Below, in pieces: positions 55,532 through 64,000 of a DNA stretch of 64,000 nucleotides. Positions within the stretch are counted from its first letter, which is position 1, and every line of letters starts with the position of its first letter. A program made the position numbers and the translations under genes. Origin of the DNA: Heterobasidion occidentale (taxonomy: Eukaryota > Basidiomycota > Agaricomycetes > Russulales > Bondarzewiaceae); contig JBCAQO010000002.1 in assembly GCA_039111635.1 (NCBI GenBank), positions 1,984,001 to 2,048,000 on the forward strand, given 5' to 3'. The notes beneath the pieces are model-generated. The model saw only the letters and a program-made list of their open reading frames with translations. It did not search any database and had not been told where the DNA came from.

Positions 55532-58500
55532 ATGAATTCATCTGTTCTACCTGGCTCTTCCTTAGCAAGGCCTGCTCGAAAGAGAAAATCCAAAGAACCT
55601 GTGGCAGATGAGCCGAATATCAAGAAGCGCCGCAAACCTACTAACGCAAAGGGCGACGGTAAGGCTGAGGCTCAAAAGAGGGTTGATCAAGGGTGGCCCA
55701 AATATTTCCAGGACGTGAGCATCTGACATACCTCTGACCATGATATACGATGACCGTAAGGCGTTGTAGTTGTTCAAGGTAGGCCCTGTCAACGCCCTGG
55801 TCTCCTATACTATTCATCTCTCTCTTGAACTGACGGCGCTTTGCAGGTTTTTAAGGTATGGTTCGCCGGTGAATAACTATGTCTGAGATTGCTTTGAACG
55901 TTGAAATATAGGCGTTGAACACTGTCTTAGCATTCTGCTCATCGAGAAAGCACCTTGCTACTACTTTTCCAGTGGTTCGCAAATCTGCTGAAAGCATACT
56001 CAAAGAGTGCGTGCTTTGTGGTTCATCGAATACAGACCAGTGAACCGAAGTACAGGCCGTTGGAACTTTCGAAAGTTGCCGAACTCAAGTACTGCTCTAT
56101 GTCTGCTCTGACATTCTTCTAAGCTCAACTCCGTTGGATGTCCAGAGCACTCCTCCCAGATGTCGTAAAGTTCGCGTACACCCCGAAAGACGAGATACGT
56201 ATCAATGCTACTCAACAGTCTAACGGTCGAGCGTCGTCTCCGGACTTTGGGAAATTCATGCAATCAGGACCTTCATCTCATGACACAAATCCAGATGAAC
56301 ACATCCTTGTCCTTGATTTTCTCGACAATGTGAGAGGCAACAAAGGAGACTCATACATGTGAGATTCCGCGGTGGTCATCACATTTTCTGTCATCTCAAT
56401 ATCCGCAGGTTCACTCTTCCGCCGTCTTTGACGCCTATTCAGGTCAAGAAGCTAATTGAAAAACGAAACGAGCGTTTTGCCCTGGCAGTCAATGAGTGAA
56501 ATTGACCAAATCGCGTAATTCTTGACATCATCTCAAATCGGCAACTTACAGGCTTCTTGAGGCGACCCCAAAATCTGAAGATCCGACAAGCCTCTTGCAG
56601 GCAGCAGCCCATGATCACATACCCGTTCACCCAACCATGAAGACTGCAGCGTTCAGTGACACTGACAAGATGGAAATACCGAGTGCTGAGGACCGTCCAT
56701 CGATCGAAGACATCATCGCCGAAATAGAGAAGGCTGAGTGGTACAGAAAGCAGATTGTTGAGCGGAGAATATTTGAGGCAAAGGAGGGGAATATTGGTGA
56801 GAGTTGTGCGCACTTAATCAAATCTGATCAACTCTGACTCTTGCGATTTGCTTGCAGGAGTGCTGGATCCACCCTTCTCAGAAACTGTTCAGCGAGCATT
56901 CCGGGATTCTCGGAAGATAACTTCCCTGTACACACATCAGGCTGCGGCTCTTCAAGCTTTACGGGAGAATAAAGATGTCATTGTTTCAACAAGCACCGCC
57001 TCCGGTAAATCTGTCATCTATCAGGTAAGGCCTGCCCTTAGCAAGTGCTGCAGTCAATGTGAAATACGATTATAGGCTCCGGTATTAGGATTCCTTGAAG
57101 AAGATCATGCGGCGACGGCGATGTATGTATACCCAACAAAGGTCTGCCCACCCTGCGCTCACCAGCTGCGGACACTTACATCCTGCGCTAGGCTCTCGCG
57201 CAGGATCAGAAAGCTGCCCTTGAACAACTTTTATGCGCGTGTCCTGGCCTCGAGCATATCAAGGTGAATCAACTTACTTTCTTATTGCCTGTAACACCAA
57301 CGGCTCCTCAACAAGGTTGCCACATACGACGGGGATACGCCTCAAGAAATGCGGCGAGGTAAGTAACATCATAAGAATGAGCATGACTGGAGCCAAACTC
57401 TGGCTTCCTTCTCTAGAGATTCGCGACACAGTATCCGTTATTTTCACTAATTTCGTGCGTGGGACGTTTACCTGGATAGGCAAACGCAGCTCAGTCATTC
57501 CTTGTAGGAAATGATACACATGTCTATTTTACCCCACGAAGATTTATGGCGAAGGTAGCGTGTTGTCACTAATGTCCTGTCGTCTATCCCACCGATAAAC
57601 TAGAAACCAGATTCTTAAAGAACTTGAAGCTTATTGCTGTTGACGAACTGCATTATTATACAGACTCATTCGGAAGGTTCTGTTTTTGTCACTAATCACA
57701 GCACAAGCATTGATCTTTTCAACATAGCCACGTAGCCCTGGTCCTGAGACGTCTACGAAGAATTTGTGCGGCAGTAGGCAGTAAGTGACGATCTTCTTTT
57801 CTGAGCTAAAACGTACTTCCCGCTTACGATTAGCAGACCGGCGTATTCGCTGTGTGTCGTGTAGTGCGACAATTGCTCAACCTGGAGAACACATGAAGAG
57901 GATGTTTGGACTTAACGTACTTGAATTTGCAATCTTAGCGATTGATGCATTCCCTAAATGTTCCCACCAGAGCGTTGAGGCCATAACGGAGGATGGCGCC
58001 CCGTCTGGCCGAAAAGACTTCTTGATATGGGATGCACCATTCATCGACCCTCTGGCCCCTGGCATGGGGTCCCACAGTCCAATGAGCGAGGCCACCGGGT
58101 TAATGAGGTATCTTATGAAGAGGGGTATCCGGGTTATCCTTTTTTGCAAGGTAAGTTGTTTCAGATGTTGAAACTCACATACTCATGAATTTGAAGGTCC
58201 GGAGAATGTGTGAATTAGTAGGAGCTGATCGACCTTTCTGTCATACTCCACGAGATTTACAAACTTCCAGGCCATGAAAGCAATTCGAGCACAACTCAGT
58301 GAGGAGGGCCGATATGACATGCTCAGCAAAGTCATGTCTTACAGAGGAGGTTCGCCACGCGAACCGTAAAAATGATCTGAACTCACTTCTAGGCCACAGG
58401 TTATGCTCAAGAAGACCGTCGCAAAATTGAACACGAAGCATTTTCTGGTAATTTATTAGGAATCATCGCTACCAACGCTCTCGAATTGGGCGTAGATATC

Positions 58501-60488
58501 GGTGTCTTGGATGCTGTAATCATGCTTGGCTTTCCAGGCGGCCTCGCCAGCTTTGTAAGTTGTACATCCTGTGCTTTTTTTGTCGTATTTTTGACAGCCA
58601 TTGCAGCGACAACAAATCGGACGAGCAGGTCGAAGAGCCCGTGATGCACTAGGTGTCCTCGTTGCGGATAGTCTCCCTATAGACCGACATTATGTGAACA
58701 ATCCTGGAGATCTTTTTGACAAGCCGACAAACGATATCGCCATTGATCTAGACAATAAATTTGTATTAGAATCTCACCTTCAATGTGCAGCTCACGAGAT
58801 GCCGATGTCCCTGGACGACGAAAAGTGGTTCGGTTTGCTAACAAAAGAACTATGCGAATCCAAATTAGTCAAGGACGAAGAAGGGTGGTGAGCTCCTGTT
58901 TTCTTTGAATTGTGATTGAGCGTCTGAAATATCTGTCGAAGGTTTCATACGCATCCGAAACACTTGCCGTTTCCAGCCAAAGACATCTCTCTGCGAGGTG
59001 CTGCTGAAGACAAGTATGATGTCGTGGATGTCACCAAGTTACACAGTGATGGGTTTGCGCGCATCATTGAGGAGATCGAGATATCAAGAGCTCTATTCGA
59101 GTTGTACGCAGGCGCTATAGTATGTCTTCCTTTTTTCTCTGTTGATCCATGATTGACATCTTTGTGTTTGAGTTCATTCACCAGGGATTGACGTTTTTGG
59201 TCAGTAAAAGTGCACCCATCGATTCCCTCATAATATCGAACCTATCTCCTAGGTGAAAGAAATCAGCCACGATCTCAAACGCGCCAGGGTCATACGAACA
59301 GATGTTAGCTGGACCACTTCCCCGAGGTATGCTACTGCTTTATCATTGCCAACCCCACCACTCAAGTCGAACGTCAAAACAGAGATTTCACGTATGAGTG
59401 GACTTCGATTGTATGGCGTTGCTGGTCATTGACAAGGGTTCCAGAGACGTAGACGCGATTCAAACACCGCATTAGGGAGATCCGAAACTCACCTCGTAAA
59501 GCGTTCTATGGCAGTACGTGTCATACTATTCAGGTTCAGCGGACACGAGTCTTAAATGTGGCTGAACGCTCGCAGGAGTGGATGTATCGACAACTGTTTT
59601 TGGTATGCAGTCTCACTTGAGTCTTCACTTCGTTTGTTTTGAACTTGGATGGTGTCAGGCTTTTTCAAAATAAGGTAGAATCCGTTTATTTTTGCGTGCG
59701 TACGGGAGCTAATACATGAACAGGGCTAAAGTCATCCTCGACACCGTCGATGTCGATATGCCACCCTACGAGCGCTCCACGACTGGCATGTGGATTGATG
59801 TGTCGAGGGAAACGCTCAAGCTGATGAAGGACAAGGGCTTCAATATAGCGGAAGCAATCCATTCTGCTCAGCATGCCTTTCTGAACCGTTTTCCTATGGC
59901 TGCTGACTTGCGGACGGAATGCAAAGCAGCGGAGAAGGAATATAAGGCTGCCGGAACACAGAGGAAACGACCAGCGCGGTACGTGGCTATAGACTACTTC
60001 TGTCTCATCGTACCGCTTAAATTCGCAAAGTGTCATATTTTATGATGTACCAGGGAAGGGAGGCGGCGTTGCAGCCAAAGCTTTTGATCATGGTATATTT
60101 CCCAGTCTTGTCCAGAGCTTCACGTATATCTCAGTTTTTTTCTAGTCTCTGACATTTTGCGCCATGCCTGCGAAACCGTGGAGACGTGTGAATGCGAGAC
60201 GGACGAAGGATGTGCAAATTGTGGGTACTTTAGTTATCGTCATCTGTTTCCCCGAACTCATTTCAATGGCGGTCGTCAGGTATCGCCAGTGCATATTGCC
60301 AGGAGAAGAACATCGTCGCTTCTAAGCTAGGCGCATTGATTCTCCTGAAGGATATCCTGAACATTACCATCGAGGCGGATGTCATACCTTTACAATTCAA
60401 GGACACTGATGAAGAACATCAGACCATAGTACCAGCATGGGACGTGCGCAGCCAACAAGGCGTCGAAATCGAGAGGGACACTCTCTGA
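55532..60488 (+). CDS. HRQ1: RecQ4-like helicase HRQ1
   Basis: HRQ1 is a 3'-5' DNA helicase of the RecQ4 group with a role in crosslink repair and telomere maintenance. The N-terminus is basic and nuclear-type (R-P-A-R-K-R-K-S-K, I-K-K-R-R-K-P). Then come helicase motifs: S-T-A-S-G-K-S (Walker A, near 56990), Y-P-T-K-A-L-A-Q-D-Q (Ia), V-D-E-L-H-Y-Y (DExH-type, near 57640), S-C-S-A-T-I (III), T-N-A-L-E-L-G-V-D-I-G (V) and R-Q-Q-I-G-R-A-G-R-R (VI). The C-terminal DUF1998 region has the four-cysteine cluster C-E-C ... C-A-N-C ... C near 60190-60310. Exons 1-4 are 55532..55714, 55770..55778, 55847..55855, 55912..; exons 2 and 3 are 9 nt each (L-F-K and V-F-K). Roughly 22 exons in all and no frame correction was needed where I checked. 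Confidence 0.9.
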
Positions 60489-60573
60489 CAGTCCAGCTCT
60501 GATAGATTACCCATGTGAAATATGCGTACGATATATAATCGCAAAAAGGCAGTGAGAAAAGTATGAATGGATA

Positions 60574-63500
60574 TCACGCCAACGGGTCAAAGTCACCCCA
60601 ATCGTCCTTGGAGAGTTGTTTGCTTGCACCAGCACTCCCCCAGGAAGGTTGTGGCGGCTTCGATGGTGTGAGTAAATCTCCCATCCCTGGACGCGAGATC
60701 TGCGGCATCAACGGCTGCATGCTCGGTTGCATGATTGGGACTGATGGCTGCATGGTTGGGACTGATGGCGACATTGTCGAAAAAGAGATGTTGTAATTCG
60801 ACGCTGTCCGCTGCGATGGCTGGGTCGGCGGACTCGAAATCGATGGTTTCAATGCTTGGCGGGGAGAAGTTGCGATCTCAGACAGCGAGACATTGCGCGT
60901 TGACTTCCCGACAATCGATGTCTGGGAGAAACGGGCGTTGCCACCGGTATTGTTTGGTTGCAATGGTTGCATTCCCAAATTAGAGGAGTTGGGAGGCCGA
61001 CTGGCTTGCGGACCCGGCGAAAACGCGGAGGTGTTGAATGAAGTTGACGGAATTGGCTTGGCCCCGAGACCCCTTCCTCCTGGCCGTGACATTTGAGACG
61101 CGCCGCCATTGGTGACCGGTATAGAAGCTATCTTCGGCGAAGATGGTAATGACTGTGTTTGTTGCGTTACAGATGCAACAACTGTCATAGATGCAGCGGA
61201 GGGGCTTGCCATTCGAGGAGTCTGTGGGACACGTTTAGTATTGTATGGTTTTCTTTGAGAGGCGAAACACACAAACCTCGGCATTTGATGACGAAAGGAT
61301 GCTTCCCCACATATCATCTTCCCAGCCTCCATTCGGATCAGGTGTACCATCTGCTTTGATCATCGTACTGCCACCGACGAGACTGGCGAAATCAACAGAT
61401 GGGTTGAAGGCAGTCCCGGGGGACGCGCCATTCACCGCTGTAGCTGAGCGGTCCTCTATACGCTGGGAGTCGCGAAGATATTGGTTGTGCTCTTTCTCCA
61501 CTCGCTCGCCTAACATGCGGATAACGCCCATGAATCGCTGAAACTGTTCTACGTTTAGTACTGCAATTAAGCTTATCAGAACAGGTAGGCAAGTGATTTG
61601 AAGAACGAAATACGCACATGGGCCCATGGCCATGGCCCAAAGCTGCGGAAGAACGAGCGTGGCTACGGCCTCTCGATCAACTTTCAATCCCATAGCCTCT
61701 TGCACTGAAAGGGTAGCCATCTCGAAAAGTAAAGTCAGCTACGGCCAATTGATCGAAATTTTCAGAGCAATCTACCGTGACTGCTGGCTCTTTGGTGCGA
61801 ATTTTCGACAAGAGGGGAACGAGTTTTTGAGTAAGGCTCGACTACGCAGGCCGTAAGTCTAGGGCGTTATGATAGCAGATTAAAACTTGCGTACCTGATC
61901 CAAAGTTTTTACCATACTCAAAAAGGTTACTAGGGTAGCAACTTTGACTGACAGAATACGTGTCTTTGTAAACACCATCTGCATTCAGAGTCGCATCAGT
62001 AGGTGAGTAAAATAAAAACTTCGATAGCGTACGGCAACTCTTGGGAACAGAACACCTTGGACTTCGGCATAATCAACGGTTTCGCATAGATCTGGTACTA
62101 CCTTCAAAGCGCGTTCTTGAACCTGGACGATGTTAGAGAATGAAGTTTCAAGGCAGGGGGGTAACGGACAATAGCATGCTCAGATTCCAGTGCATTGTAT
62201 ACTAGAGGTAATACATCTGAAACGTTTCAAGCATCAATCATGGAATGCTATTTAATAGAATAAAAGAATACCCACGTTCACGAAAAACATGCTTCTCAGT
62301 CTTGCTCTGCAGCATTCCAAGGTTATCCAAAAGTGTGAGCATGTTTTGAGGTGGCTCTTTGATGGCAAATAGAGGCTTTAGACTAGGTAGAACGAGAGTG
62401 GCGAATTGTGGCGCAGAAAGTATCTTAGAGATCGAAAACACGTTTGGCAGGATGTATGGAAGCAAATGGGTATCTTTCATCTGAAACATACCATTAGCCA
62501 AGAGCAATTCCATCGCATCAGACAAACTATTGAGCACACCTCTTCAAGCAATGAAGGTAATATTTTACGTGTCTGAAGGCCATCAGAGAATCGGTCCAGA
62601 ACGTTCGTCAGCCCCTTCATGAAAGATATCTTCTCCTCCCTTGACTTGGCCGCAAAGTTGGAACGGTCTAAGAAGTTGAGAGTGGATATAGGAAGCGAAG
62701 AAAAGAATGCATGAGATGGCAGAGTCGCCGGAGTAAGCCTATTATGCGGCTGTCGGGTGATAAGCGAAGACAGCATCGCTATACGCCACAGTTCAATAGA
62801 CTAGGTGATTTCACTCATATATGCACCCACCCTGAAGGTCCTTGTCCAGGCGCTGCATCCCGGTGAGCGGCTTGCCTGCATTATCGCGCAGGCTACCAAG
62901 GTTGCCGAAATTCTTGAATGGGGGTTCACCCTTACAGTGTACAGCATACATGAGACATCCGAGAGAATACATATCCGAAGCAGTGTTCAACACTTCATCA
63001 AGTGCATACTCGGGAGCTAGATGCTGGATGAGAAAAAACATGATAGATGGCCTTTCTTACGCACCGACATAGTCAAACGATCGTTGAGTATAAGGCGACA
63101 TACGGCTGTCGAAGGTAGGGAATTCCCAGCTGGTCAACGATCCGTCCGGTTTAGTTAATGGAATCGTCAAGCCGAGACCTCCAATTTTCCAATCTCCCTT
63201 TATAAGCACAGCTCAGAATATACGACATAAATATGAAAGACTCGCATACCGCGTTATTGATGAGAATACTTCCAGGAGATATATTGGAGTGAATGATACG
63301 TGCGGAGGTATGGAGGAACAAGAGGCCTTTGCACAGTTGCAAGACACCTTTCTGGATCTAAGTAAGAATGGCATCAGCTGCAGCGCACCGATCTAGAGCT
63401 AATTTGGTACGAACTTCCACCTCATCCAGATCTACCAAAGGCGACGAATGGGGGGAGCCAGGGATGGCGAGGTAAAGAGACGATAGCAAGGGTTCAGTGG

Positions 63501-63995
63501 CGAAAATCAGTTCGCTTCGGGTTTCCTCGAGAGGTTCGACCATTTCTTCAGATTGACACTTTCAGATCACACTGAGGGTGTACACGCGATGTTCGCCACC
63601 CACCTAATATACAAGGATGGCGTAGCCTACTCAGAGATGTAGCCTGGGGAACTTGCGACGTCAAGTACTTCTCTTGACGCAAGAAAGCCACATACCTCCG
63701 ACTTCAGAACGTCCAGAGCTTTCTCCCGCGCAGATGGAGTCATTCGATCCATTTCTGCACTCCTCTTGTCGAAAGACCATACAGACACACGTTTGTTCGT
63801 AACTTTGTGGGATCCAGACTGCACACGCCATAGACCGACTTGGAAGGATGGTACATGAGCGATGGCGGATAAAGAGGTTGATGGTGAGCTGGATGGTGTT
63901 GGGGTTGCAACACGACTTCCCGTTGTCGGTGCTCCGATGGCATACGACTGCGAGATGTTGGATCGCGAGAAGAACGAGGTCGCAGCTGCAAGCAT
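60574..63995 (-). CDS. SCY1-family pseudokinase (SCYL2-like)
   Basis: SCY1-like proteins are catalytically weak kinases with HEAT repeats that act in clathrin/COPI trafficking at Golgi and endosomes. ATG at 63995, five bases from the window edge; first exon 63995..63696. The N-terminal kinase-like domain has degenerate motifs. The HRD site reads I-I-H-S-N-I-S-P-G-S and the DFG site reads D-W-K-I-G-G-L-G, so the usual catalytic Asp residues are not in place. The APE-like V-A-P-E-Y-A-L and D-M-Y-S-L-G-C are kept. HEAT-type helices follow (L-P-Y-I-L-P-N-V-F ... L-L-D-N-L-G-M-L-Q). The tail is Ser/Pro/Gln-rich with M-Q-P-S repeats (60700-60760). It ends D-D-W-G-D-F-D-P-L-A, as in SCYL2-type proteins. 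Exons join in frame where checked. Convergent with HRQ1, 85 bp between the stops. Confidence 0.88.
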
Positions 63996-64000
63996 GATTA

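Noticed and set aside
1..64000. tRNA, rRNA, CRISPR arrays, transposon or viral genes
   Set aside because: No cloverleaf-like box A/B pair, rRNA core, spacer-repeat array, transposase, reverse transcriptase or viral hallmark was recognised while reading both strands. A tRNAscan or repeat-library run could still find weak cases.

Overview
The window looks like nuclear DNA of a mushroom-forming basidiomycete (Agaricomycetes). It is gene-dense, on both strands, and cut by many roughly 45-85 nt introns with GTRNGT donors and YAG acceptors. It holds single-copy eukaryotic genes (gamma-tubulin, FACT subunit SPT16, RNA polymerase III subunit RPC82, ECO1, MBF1, HRQ1). All calls come from reading translated exons by eye; no database search was run.

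Layout. 1-2.8 kb: 3' part of a TPR-repeat protein (-), running off the left edge. 3.35-4.3 kb: decayed copy of the YME2 tail. 4.8-6.4 kb: nine-exon gene of unknown function (-). 6.4-8.9 kb: gene-poor, repeat-bearing. 8.95-12.3 kb: YME2 (-), divergent from an FG nucleoporin (12.5-16.8 kb, +). 17.6-19.5 kb gamma-tubulin (+); 19.8-20.5 kb MBF1 (-); 21.0-21.7 kb MET8 (-); 22.8-23.7 kb tetraspanin-like protein (+); 24.5 kb small ORF (-); 25.6-26.6 kb BMT2 (+); 27.4-30.2 kb 5'-nucleotidase-like protein (+); 30.3-31.0 kb membrane protein (-); 31.1-33.7 kb RRN5-like factor (-); 34.0-37.0 kb acidic nuclear protein (+); 37.6-38.9 kb ECO1 (+); 39.2-41.4 kb RPC82 (+); 41.6-44.2 kb histidine acid phosphatase (+); 44.4-45.6 kb metallophosphoesterase (+); 46.3-50.4 kb SPT16 (+); 50.6-51.7 kb multipass membrane protein (-); 52.2-52.7 kb small gene (-); 52.8-55.5 kb deaminase-like protein (-); 55.5-60.5 kb HRQ1 helicase (+); 60.6-64.0 kb SCY1-family pseudokinase (-).

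There is no operon-like pathway. Several genes share chromosome-biology themes (ECO1, SPT16, gamma-tubulin, HRQ1). The promoters of ECO1 and SPT16 carry the same three-ACGCG arrangement, which suggests MBF-type G1/S control.

Two cautions and two leads. Caution one: many conserved genes need one-base frame corrections, mostly -1 and some +1 in homopolymers. These are more likely sequence errors than pseudogenes, so frameshifts here should not be over-read. Caution two: composition changes strongly, with about 8.9-21.7 kb very GC-rich and the rest moderate. Lead one: a cluster of microexons (2 nt in MBF1, 4 nt in the tetraspanin, two 9-nt in HRQ1, 10 nt in the nucleotidase). Lead two: the ECO1 5' end, which appears to be built from a diverged piece of SPT16, intron included.
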